Source: a bacterium (GTDB taxonomy: Bacteria > Fidelibacterota > UBA8477 > JABMPR01). Taken from it: a stretch of 49,011 nucleotides of DNA. The stretch is from the NCBI GenBank assembly GCA_013202895.1, contig JABMPR010000099.1:1-49011 (forward strand). Reading direction: 5' to 3'. A program made the position numbers and the translations under genes. Positions 25,014-32,767 of the stretch are shown one piece after another; the stretch's first letter is position 1; the number at the start of each line of letters is the position of its first letter. Below the pieces are notes generated by a model. The model did not search any database, was not told the origin of the DNA, and saw only the letters and a list, made by a program, of their open reading frames with translations.

Positions 25014-25925
25014 CTAGTTTTTTCGCAGAGTAAAGTCATCAATCAACGAATCCCCCAAAGTGTAAGCCCTAAGGTTTAAGCTGGAATCTGTGATGCTAAT
25101 CTTGCAGTAATGGTGATCCCTATCAAACGCGCGAGCCAAAGTGGAATCATAGTAATCCTGGTTATGTATATCTTTTTCTATTCCATATGGGGGAGCTCCA
25201 GCTCCACCTGAAATCACCTGAACTATCCCATTTTCATCATCCCGCACACAGCTTAAATCTGACTCCAAGGGGCGCAAGGGATAGGATCGGGCATAATGGT
25301 GGGCATGTCCATTAATCACAAGATCAACGCCATATTCATAAAGTAAGGGCCACCAATCGCTCAGGCTTTCCTTATCAACCCGCTTACTCCCATAGGGAAA
25401 GCTAGGGTAATGCCAGCCAACAATGAGCCATTTACGTGTATTCTGCTTTAGCCATGAGCGCAATGAGTCATTCTGGGTAGTATCATTTCGAGTAGTACTG
25501 TTGAGAATGATAATTCGTACATCCTCAATATCCTCATAATAGTACTCGCCATTACCAGGCAGCCAGGGTAGAAAATGGTGCCAATTATCATATACCGCAT
25601 CATCAGTGCCCCGGTCATGGTTGCCAAAAGCAGCCAGATATTTTGATCTCAATTCAGGTGTTTGGATAAGTGGTTGCGATATATCAATAAATTTTTTCCA
25701 ATCACTTGTTTTAGATCCCTTAGCGACTAAATCCCCGGTATTTATAACAGCATCATAATTTTCACTGGCAATGATATTTACAATGCTATCGTGAACACTG
25801 TGTCCAGACCTGGTATCGCCAAGAACAAAGATATTTACCTGTGAGAGACCAGGAATTGTTAATGCCAGGCCTAAAAACAGGACCAGGTATATCGATTTTA
25901 GATTCATTTTGTGGTATGTATTCAA
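25014..25925 (-). CDS. Secreted calcineurin-like metallophosphoesterase
   Basis: Protein of 303 residues. A TTG start at 25925 has GGGGA seven bases upstream; the ATG at 25907 lacks a site. The signal peptide ends GLS|Q. Dimetal ligands are all present: LGDTRSGH (Asp37), NTGDLVAKG (Asp65), FGNHDRG (Asn102-His103), VGWHYPSF and INGHAHHY. The family includes phosphodiesterases, nucleotidases and purple acid-type phosphatases. Its gene follows the ENPP-type phosphodiesterase gene by 17 bases, so the pair may act sequentially, the first releasing nucleoside monophosphates and the second removing phosphate; this order is an inference. Confidence 0.9.
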   Translation of the reverse strand: MNTYHKMNLKSIYLVLFLGLALTIPGLSQVNIFVLGDTRSGHSVHDSIVNIIASENYDAVINTGDLVAKGSKTSDWKKFIDISQPLIQTPELRSKYLAAFGNHDRGTDDAVYDNWHHFLPWLPGNGEYYYEDIEDVRIIILNSTTRNDTTQNDSLRSWLKQNTRKWLIVGWHYPSFPYGSKRVDKESLSDWWPLLYEYGVDLVINGHAHHYARSYPLRPLESDLSCVRDDENGIVQVISGGAGAPPYGIEKDIHNQDYYDSTLARAFDRDHHYCKISITDSSLNLRAYTLGDSLIDDFTLRKN

Positions 25926-25942
25926 TTATTGTCCCCAGTGGT

Positions 25943-27172
25943 TCATTTTTGATGATGAGTGTTCAACATATCCACCACGGCCCTCAGATCACCATCGGTT
26001 TGAGCAGGTTTGATATTCAGGAGTTGTGCCAGCAATGAATAAACATTTACACTCTCAAAGCTGGGGTGGACATATCCCTTTTTGAATGCAGGACCATAAG
26101 CGTAAAAGATGACATGCATGTCCTTATAATAGGGATTGTAACCATGCGAACCACCATTATAGCGACTTGGATCCTGATAGCGCCGGCCAACACTCCATCC
26201 GGATTCTCTCGAGGCAACTATGGCTGGGACGCGTTTATTAGTACCGTAGTGCAGACTGTCTGGGATATCCGCCTTTTTCCAGGCACTCAGGTGTGGTGCT
26301 TTTTGCAAAGCGAAAAAAATTGAATCCTCATAGCCTTCAGCAGGATTAAAACTGGTCCACCCGCGGGATGCTTGCCACTCTTCCTTCACATAGTCATCAA
26401 TATAGATCACGCGCTCCTCAGAGGTCGCTGACATCCCATGATCTGATGTTATGATCACATTGATTTTATCCGCAATGGGTAATTGTTCAATCTTTGTCAT
26501 AAAGACTCCCAGCAGGCTATCCAGATGTTCAAGGGTTTCTTTTGTCTCGGGACTTTCTGGACCATGGTCGTGACCGAAACCATCTGGCTGGTCAAAATAC
26601 CACATGATCAGACGCGGTCGGAGGTGTTCTGGAAGCTCGAGCCACGAAATGACACTATCAATCCGTGCTTCATAGGATACGTCACCATCATAGCGCTTTG
26701 TAATCGAAGGGCGCACTCCTTTGATGGCAGCTTCTGAACCAACCCAGAAAAAAGATGCTGATTTGACACCCTGAGTTTCTGCGGTGACCCAGATCGGTTC
26801 ACCACCATAAAAGGCACTATCCTCAACGGCGTCACGGTTGCCCATAGAATATTTCCTGTCCAAATCAGCATCATAGAACGAGTTATCGACCAGACCATGA
26901 TGATCCGGATAAAGACCCGTCGCCAGAGAATAATGGGTGGGAAAGGTATTCGAAGGGAATACTGGCTGCATGGAGCTTGCCTTGATACCTATTTCACCAA
27001 TGGAAACCAAATTTGGCATGTCAGCCAGCTGTGGATAATCCCATCGGCAACCATCCATAGACAGAATAATTACATATTCATCACTCCTGGTAAGTACACC
27101 ACTTTGATTGCAGGAACTAAATAGCAGCGATATCAGGATCCCTAGAACAAACATGATTTTGCGTGATTTCAT
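25943..27172 (-). CDS. Alkaline-phosphatase-superfamily phosphodiesterase (ENPP-like) lipoprotein
   Basis: The ATG at 27172 is chosen because AAGGGG lies five bases upstream; an upstream ATG at 27202 has no site. The signal ends with lipobox FSSC. The nucleotide pyrophosphatase/phosphodiesterase core is complete: ILSMDGCRWDY (first metal Asp), the threonine nucleophile in PSNTFPTHYSLATG, LYPDHHG, YFDQPDGFGHDHGP, TSDHGM and NGGSHGYNP. ENPP-type enzymes cleave nucleotide pyrophosphates, phosphodiesters or lysophospholipids; the substrate here is unknown. It is the first gene of a two-gene operon with the secreted metallophosphoesterase. Confidence 0.92.
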   Translation of the reverse strand: MKSRKIMFVLGILISLLFSSCNQSGVLTRSDEYVIILSMDGCRWDYPQLADMPNLVSIGEIGIKASSMQPVFPSNTFPTHYSLATGLYPDHHGLVDNSFYDADLDRKYSMGNRDAVEDSAFYGGEPIWVTAETQGVKSASFFWVGSEAAIKGVRPSITKRYDGDVSYEARIDSVISWLELPEHLRPRLIMWYFDQPDGFGHDHGPESPETKETLEHLDSLLGVFMTKIEQLPIADKINVIITSDHGMSATSEERVIYIDDYVKEEWQASRGWTSFNPAEGYEDSIFFALQKAPHLSAWKKADIPDSLHYGTNKRVPAIVASRESGWSVGRRYQDPSRYNGGSHGYNPYYKDMHVIFYAYGPAFKKGYVHPSFESVNVYSLLAQLLNIKPAQTDGDLRAVVDMLNTHHQK

Positions 27173-27351
27173 TTCTACCCCTTTTTGAACAATGTTTTGC
27201 ATATATGGATCTTCGAAATGTTGAAAAATAAGTACAAAAAATGTAGCCAGCTTTTCCCTCCTAACAATAGAAAAGGGTAAATAGTGTTACTTCCAATAGC
27301 TAATAATGTTAACAGCAGCAACCCAAAATGGCCTGAATAATATTAAAAAAA

Positions 27352-27376
27352 GCATTGACATTTATAAGCTCAATGC
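27352..27376 (+). promoter_or_regulatory. Inverted repeat overlapping a TTGACA box
   Basis: GCATTG and CAATGC are separated by 13 bases, and a perfect TTGACA -35-like box (27355-27360) lies inside. The spacing suits an operator upstream of the URO-D-family gene, but no matching -10 box is clear. The remainder of the divergent 260-base spacer (27203-27462 relative to the nearest possible starts) is AT-rich with no ORF. Confidence 0.25.
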
Positions 27377-27462
27377 GAATGTTTGTATTCCATATACTGG
27401 GGAACATATTTTATCAGTTGTGTAGGCAAAAGTGTGAATTACACCAGTAATCGGAGTAATGC

Positions 27463-28479
27463 TTGAACGGACACCAACGCATCCAAAGTGCTCTGCAGGG
27501 GAAACCGCCTGATACTGTGCCAATTATGCTGCATAGCTTTATGCTGGCAGCCAGAGAAGCGGGTTATTCAATGGGACAATTCAGGGCTGACCCAAGTGCC
27601 ATGGCTGAATCCTTTATCAAGTCTGTGGAAACCTATTGCTACGATGGCATATTGTTCGACGTAGATACTGCTACCCTTGCCGGCGCAGTCGGAGTTCCCA
27701 TTGAATTAATGGAAGATGACCCTGCAACAAGTTATCAAGGTTGCCTTTCCTCCCTTAATGATATAAGAAATCTGCCTCCACCCGATGTAGGTGCAAATGC
27801 CAGGGTTCAGATCTGGCTTGAAGCGGTGACGAAACTTAAAGCATATTTCAAGGATGAAATTTATATCCGTGGGAATTGTGACCAGGCACCCTTTTCACTG
27901 GCCAGCATGATGCGTTCGCCCCAGGAATGGTTCATGGATCTTATCCGAGAACCGACAGCTGTCTTGGATCTCCTGGAATATTGCACTCAAGCCAGCTGCC
28001 AGTTTATTGACCTAATGGCCGAAACAGGGGCTGATATGCTTTCTAACGGGGACAGTCCAGCAGGTCCCGAGCTTATTTCCCCTGAAATGTATCAACTATT
28101 CGCTCTTCCTTATGAACAACGCGTCGTTGAGGCAGCTCACAAACATGGTTTGCCATACGCTCTGCATATTTGCGGGAATACTGAATCCATTCTGGATATG
28201 ATGCTACAAACCGGTGCTGAAGCACTGGAAATTGATTATAAAACTGATCCGCATGCCGCTAAACGGATTTTCGACGGGAAAGTAACTTTTATTGGTAATC
28301 TTGATCCTGTAGGCGTCCTTCAATTAGGGAGTCCGGAAATAGTGAGACAAACAACCCGAGAATTGCTGGCGGTGTTTAGTGATACACCTCAGTTCATTTT
28401 GAACGCCGGTTGCGCCATACCGGCGACCACTCCGTCTGAAAATATTCATGCAATGATACAGACTGCCAGACAGAGTTGA
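27463..28479 (+). CDS. Uroporphyrinogen decarboxylase-family protein, probably a corrinoid methyltransferase homologue (MtaA/CmuA type)
   Basis: Protein of 338 residues, cytosolic. It starts at TTG with CGGAG eight bases upstream. The URO-D fold is recognisable: ALQGKPPDTVPIM, GILFDVDTATLAGAVGVP, GNCDQAPFSLA, GADMLSNGDSPAGPELISPEMYQ. HICGN followed about 85 residues later by NAGCAIPATTP provides the HxC...C zinc site typical of methyltransferases such as MtaA, whereas true haem-pathway HemE carries different residues. It probably transfers methyl groups between a corrinoid and a thiol, but substrate and partner proteins are not present nearby. It is 37 bases upstream of the GH13 start codon and probably cotranscribed with it. 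Confidence 0.85.
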   Translation: MNGHQRIQSALQGKPPDTVPIMLHSFMLAAREAGYSMGQFRADPSAMAESFIKSVETYCYDGILFDVDTATLAGAVGVPIELMEDDPATSYQGCLSSLNDIRNLPPPDVGANARVQIWLEAVTKLKAYFKDEIYIRGNCDQAPFSLASMMRSPQEWFMDLIREPTAVLDLLEYCTQASCQFIDLMAETGADMLSNGDSPAGPELISPEMYQLFALPYEQRVVEAAHKHGLPYALHICGNTESILDMMLQTGAEALEIDYKTDPHAAKRIFDGKVTFIGNLDPVGVLQLGSPEIVRQTTRELLAVFSDTPQFILNAGCAIPATTPSENIHAMIQTARQS

Positions 28480-28516
28480 GAAGTTCTCAAATTATTAATC
28501 GGTGGAGGAGGGGTTC

Positions 28517-30325
28517 ATGAGCAAAGGTCGTGGATTGGTTACAGGTATTTCGGCAATTCTTACGACAATATTGGGTTTGTCCAGTTGTGAAGTGGCCAGC
28601 ACCGCCGCTCCAGAATGGTCGAAACATCTGGTGATTTATGAAATTGCCACCAAAGGCTTTACCTCACCCAATGGTCCCGAATCTGGGACCTTCAACTCAT
28701 TGAAAGCGAAACTTCCCTATTTGGAGGATCTGGGCATCAATGCCATTTGGCTTACTGGTCACTCCTACTCAGACTCCAGCCATTTCTACGGAATCTGGAC
28801 CCAGTATGCCTGCATAGAACCAGGAAAGCTGGATCCCTCACTTGGAAGCGAAGCTGAGTTCAAGGCCATGGTAGCAGAAGCTCATAAAAGAGGTATTCGG
28901 GTATTTCTGGACACCATTGAGCATGGTGTAATGAGCTATAGTAAACTGCTTAATGAACATCCCGATTGGTTCAAGGGTGGCTCCTGGGGCATGACAGATT
29001 ATGATTGGGCTGGTGAACATCCCGATCTCGACGAATGGTGGATTCAATTGTGGACCGATGCGGTTCTGGATTGGGGAGTAGATGGTTTTCGGTGTGATAT
29101 GGGTCTTCACAGACCGGATCTATGGCAGGAGATAAAACAGAGATGCTCAAATGCCGGTAAACCCATTTTCATTCTTGGCGAAAGCGGGAATGAGAGCGTT
29201 AGCCATTCATGCCAGCGAGACATAATGTTATACAGCATCCGGGAAGGACGACTGGACGATCATGCTGCCCTCAACCATCTGGCTGCCATAGAAGATTTAC
29301 GATTTGGTCAATTTTCAGGACAATCCGCTGTTTTTAATTGTGAAATCAAATATGGTGATGATACACTGACTTTAAGTAACAATCCAGAAAATGAAATTTA
29401 TATCGAATATTTAGGCTTGCAAGAAGACGTAATTGGGCGTTGGGAGTATGAGAAAGATGATGATCCTGACTGGAACTGGATTTTATATGGCGTGGATCCT
29501 GATAGAGCATTTGATCATATCCGGATCTTCTCCCCAGAAAGAAGCTGGCATTGGCAGACCGAGGGCTCCGGCTGGAAACTGGCCGTTGCCAAAGTTGAAA
29601 ATGGCTTGCAGATCAGTGGTGGGGATCCTCTACCTGGTGAAAGATTACGAGTGATCGCTCCCAGCTGCCATGATTGTGGATGGGATGGGTTTCCACTGGA
29701 TAAAAATCCTTATACAGTTCAGGGAAGTCGGCATGTCTTTGGTTATGGTACTTTACTGGCTCCTGCCATTCCTCTGTTTATGAGTGGAGAAGAATTCGAT
29801 GCCCAATATGTTCCTTTACCACGCCACACTCCTGGTTTGTTTGGAGAGGGTGATCCAGGAAGCGGTAGATGGTTGTATGGATCATGGTTACAGTGGGATC
29901 AGCTAGAGCGACCAGATAACCAGGCTATGTTCAAAGACGTCAGTCGCCTACTGTCAATACGTGCAGAACACCAGGATTTGATACATGCTCTCGATCGTGA
30001 TGACCAGAATTTGAGATTCCGTTCAGCAAAAGTAAGTTCTGGTTCTGATTTGCCCGTTCCCTATATATTGACCAACGCTAAACGAGCTTTACTCATCGCC
30101 GGTAACCCGAATGCTACATCCAAGGCCATGATTCTTGATCTAAGTGTTAGTGATCTAGGCTTTAACGTGGATGTTAAAAAGTTCAAAATCACACATCTTT
30201 GGCCTGAAGAACAATCAGCTGAATTGGTTCAGGCAACTGATCTCTTGAAATTTAAACTCATATTACCAGCAGATGGTGTTAAAGGAGGTGGACTTCAAGT
30301 CGTTCGATTTGAGCCCATTTATTGA
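28517..30325 (+). CDS. Glycoside hydrolase family 13 (alpha-amylase-type) lipoprotein with an insertion
   Basis: The ATG at 28517 is chosen: the in-frame GTG at 28502 lies within the ribosome binding site GGAGGAGGGG. Lipobox is LSSC. GH13 conserved regions are present: LDTIEHG (region I), GFRCDMGLHRPD (region II, nucleophile Asp), ILGESGNES (region III, acid/base Glu) and SCHDCGWDG (region IV, His-Asp). About 160 residues separate regions III and IV, far more than usual, and this insert is rich in acidic and aromatic residues (WEYEKDDDPDWNW). Substrate is presumably an alpha-glucan. The stop codon lies one base from the convergent C69 gene's stop. Confidence 0.88.
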   Translation: MSKGRGLVTGISAILTTILGLSSCEVASTAAPEWSKHLVIYEIATKGFTSPNGPESGTFNSLKAKLPYLEDLGINAIWLTGHSYSDSSHFYGIWTQYACIEPGKLDPSLGSEAEFKAMVAEAHKRGIRVFLDTIEHGVMSYSKLLNEHPDWFKGGSWGMTDYDWAGEHPDLDEWWIQLWTDAVLDWGVDGFRCDMGLHRPDLWQEIKQRCSNAGKPIFILGESGNESVSHSCQRDIMLYSIREGRLDDHAALNHLAAIEDLRFGQFSGQSAVFNCEIKYGDDTLTLSNNPENEIYIEYLGLQEDVIGRWEYEKDDDPDWNWILYGVDPDRAFDHIRIFSPERSWHWQTEGSGWKLAVAKVENGLQISGGDPLPGERLRVIAPSCHDCGWDGFPLDKNPYTVQGSRHVFGYGTLLAPAIPLFMSGEEFDAQYVPLPRHTPGLFGEGDPGSGRWLYGSWLQWDQLERPDNQAMFKDVSRLLSIRAEHQDLIHALDRDDQNLRFRSAKVSSGSDLPVPYILTNAKRALLIAGNPNATSKAMILDLSVSDLGFNVDVKKFKITHLWPEEQSAELVQATDLLKFKLILPADGVKGGGLQVVRFEPIY

Positions 30326-30326
30326 C

Positions 30327-31649
30327 TCATTTTAAATTTAGCTTCACCAGAGCATTCTGCTTTTTCCAGAATCGTCTATAAGGGAAGCGAGGCTTGATCT
30401 TTATGGTCTCGGTTTCCAGCATGGCGACCAGCGCATCTGCGATTTCTCGTTCCAGATTGAAGGCCTCAGCTGTAAGAGCAGCTCGATCCTTTTCTTTCAC
30501 CATAATGGCTTCGTCTAACCAGCGCTTCTCCAGAGTATCAAATTCCTTGCGGACCAGGTCATGCCGATACTGAAAATCTCTCAACATCAGACGGTGAAGT
30601 TCTTCATGATGCCACCAGAAGATATCCTCATCATAGCTGTCCACATTTTCACCAACAAATGAAGTTGGAAGAGGATCATTAGCAAACCAGATCGGTTTGA
30701 AAATTGAAGTACAGGGACTGGAGCTTGCAGTCGCCCAGAAGGTGTTTAAATCCGGTGTCAAATGAGCCACCAGAGAAGCTGTCGTCTGCGAACTCTGTCT
30801 GGCCGGACTTGCTCCGGCATGAGCACACACCTTTTCCATAAGAAAATGAGTATCTGGTCGATATGTTGCTTCTCCATGATCCCTCAAATGCGTAAACGCA
30901 TCGGTCACAGAATAAGATTTTTGACGAAGCAATTGCTGAGAACGACCCCGACGCGTTCTGCAAGCTGAGAAGCTGGTATAAAACTTATCAGAGTAACAGT
31001 TGGCAAAATGAAAATCGCTTTTCTTTTTCACCCAACCCTTTTCCAGTGCAGTATAGATTAAATCCTCATGCATGAGGTCGAAATCCGACCCGATAGTGAG
31101 ACCATTACTGATAGCGTAGTAATCTTCAACCTTTTTAGCCACCCATAGATGCCCGGCTGTCTCCAAAACCCAGGCCTCTTTTGGATCAGCAATCAGAAAG
31201 CTGTTATGGTAATAAAATCCGTTATTGCGGTATCCACAATTTCCACCCTGCCCATATTTCTCCAGCAATTCTGTAATTGTGTCCAGTGCACCGCGAGCCG
31301 TACTGCGCCGCTCAAGAGCAAGACGCAATAAATCCATACCTGTTAGCCCGCCCTCTTTTTGTATGGGCATCTTTGTCCAAACTGCCTCATTGCCAATGAC
31401 CACACCTTTTGAATTGGCTCCGATCTCGGCGCCCCACATCCAAAAGGGTCGACTTAAGAGAACCGGGAGGGTTTCTTCAACCTGAGGAATACTGATATAC
31501 GTACATTCTTCCAACTCTCCCGGATCATGGCGGCATTCCGGATAATATTCAAGAAGTTGGATCTCTGAAGCTTCTCGATCACTGTTTTTCCCGAAGATCA
31601 TGCTCCCATCAATCGTTACAGAAGGTAGAGCTACAAAGGTATCACACAT
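30327..31649 (-). CDS. C69-family peptidase (secernin/dipeptidase-like Ntn hydrolase)
   Basis: Protein of 440 residues. It begins MCDTFVALPS: Cys2 becomes the N-terminal nucleophile after removal of Met, as in secernin-like members of peptidase family C69. FGKNSDREASE, GAEIGANSKGVVIGNEAV, GLTGMDLLRLALER and NCGYRNNGFYYHNSFLIADPKEAWVLETAG are typical blocks. There is no signal peptide, so it acts in the cytoplasm on amide or peptide bonds. The ribosome binding site is GGAAGGGG. It is on the same strand as a kinase-fold gene and an aminotransferase gene (gaps about 100 bases), suggesting a shared small-molecule pathway. Confidence 0.88.
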   Translation of the reverse strand: MCDTFVALPSVTIDGSMIFGKNSDREASEIQLLEYYPECRHDPGELEECTYISIPQVEETLPVLLSRPFWMWGAEIGANSKGVVIGNEAVWTKMPIQKEGGLTGMDLLRLALERRSTARGALDTITELLEKYGQGGNCGYRNNGFYYHNSFLIADPKEAWVLETAGHLWVAKKVEDYYAISNGLTIGSDFDLMHEDLIYTALEKGWVKKKSDFHFANCYSDKFYTSFSACRTRRGRSQQLLRQKSYSVTDAFTHLRDHGEATYRPDTHFLMEKVCAHAGASPARQSSQTTASLVAHLTPDLNTFWATASSSPCTSIFKPIWFANDPLPTSFVGENVDSYDEDIFWWHHEELHRLMLRDFQYRHDLVRKEFDTLEKRWLDEAIMVKEKDRAALTAEAFNLEREIADALVAMLETETIKIKPRFPYRRFWKKQNALVKLNLK

Positions 31650-31752
31650 AACAATTGACCCCTTCCGCTCTGATAGGACGGGTCTTAATTCTCAAAATAG
31701 GGCTGCGTGGAGGTCGAGAGACCTGTTGGTTATAAAATATCATTATTTTCTA

Positions 31753-32667
31753 TCAACGTTTGATCTTTCCCGGTAATACAAACTCATATCGTTTTCCCAG
31801 AATTTTTGATTTAATGAATCGATCCAATCGTCGTAGTCCGAGAAATAGGCTCCAGATTATCTTGTCCTCCCTATAATACGACCTGATTTGCTCATTATCT
31901 AAGGATTCCATCCTGGTCTGGGTTTCTGAATTTATGATTTCAATCCAGGGTTTCACCAACCCGGCACACTGTTCCTTATAAAGATTTGCTACCAGATCCG
32001 TATAAACCAGCCGCCGGTCATAATAGCGACTCATAACATCATCCAGGAACTGCCAGCGAATAAGCCAGCGAAGAAAGGATGGGGCGCTCTGAAGTAAAAG
32101 TTCAGGATCCAGAACTTCCTCACCATGTTCAAGCATCAGGGGGGTACTGGTGTCAATAAACAGGATCGAGCCGTTTTCCATGAGAACCCAATTGGAAAGT
32201 TGCCCATCAATGGCAAGTTTCAGGTCAGGTTCGTGCTGTTCGTTATACTCCCAGACCTGCTCAATTTGCCCCACGATGCGTTGAGCCATTTTATTGATAA
32301 ATTCAGAAGATTCAGTGTGAATCAGTTTATGACAAAAGCGCTCAGGAGGGAGCTGTTTTTGCAGGATGTATAATACGGTAATTCCTCCATGGCCTTCCAC
32401 AGAGATGGTTGTATCATCAGGAACTGATAGCCCGGCTTCCCGTAATCGATCACAATAATTGCGATAATTCAAGGCGTAGTTCTTTGCCGCAGACTCAGAA
32501 CTAAATAAGGGCATACGTTTGGCAGCCACATCCAGATCATTATCAATCCGCAAAACAGTGGAAATCTCCCCATAACCCAGAATAGTGCAGGGGATCACCG
32601 ATGCAGTGGGATCGAGAGGATTCAGACCTGTTTCAAAATCTTGCAGTCGTGCTTTAGTCAAACTCAA
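31753..32667 (-). CDS. Protein-kinase-fold protein (DUF6206-like)
   Basis: Protein of 304 residues starting at TTG, with a purine-rich GAGGG further upstream. It has the skeleton of a small kinase-like phosphotransferase: a glycine loop ILGYGEISTVLRI, a lysine in VAAKRMPLF, a hinge YILQKQL, a catalytic-loop equivalent LAIDGQLSNW (Asp and Asn kept) and a metal-binding equivalent LFIDTSTP. The C-terminal half is helical and basic. It resembles proteins I recall as DUF6206, but that name is not certain. Substrate unknown; a small molecule made or modified by the neighbouring aminotransferase is one possibility. Confidence 0.72.
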   Translation of the reverse strand: MSLTKARLQDFETGLNPLDPTASVIPCTILGYGEISTVLRIDNDLDVAAKRMPLFSSESAAKNYALNYRNYCDRLREAGLSVPDDTTISVEGHGGITVLYILQKQLPPERFCHKLIHTESSEFINKMAQRIVGQIEQVWEYNEQHEPDLKLAIDGQLSNWVLMENGSILFIDTSTPLMLEHGEEVLDPELLLQSAPSFLRWLIRWQFLDDVMSRYYDRRLVYTDLVANLYKEQCAGLVKPWIEIINSETQTRMESLDNEQIRSYYREDKIIWSLFLGLRRLDRFIKSKILGKRYEFVLPGKIKR

Positions 32668-32706
32668 AACCGATTACCACCCTCTTTTTGGTTCAGTCCC
32701 AAGACA

Positions 32707-32727
32707 TGCAGTCCACTGCAGTATAAT
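32707..32727 (-). promoter_or_regulatory. Palindrome next to a -10-like box
   Basis: A 14-base inverted repeat (TGCAGT, CC, ACTGCA) sits just downstream of TATACT read on the minus strand, in the 100-base gap before the kinase-fold gene. The arrangement would suit a repressor site, but no good -35 box is visible. Confidence 0.28.
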
Positions 32728-32767
32728 TCATGCATGACAGCTACGATAGGCACCCCAATTCTCCAGG

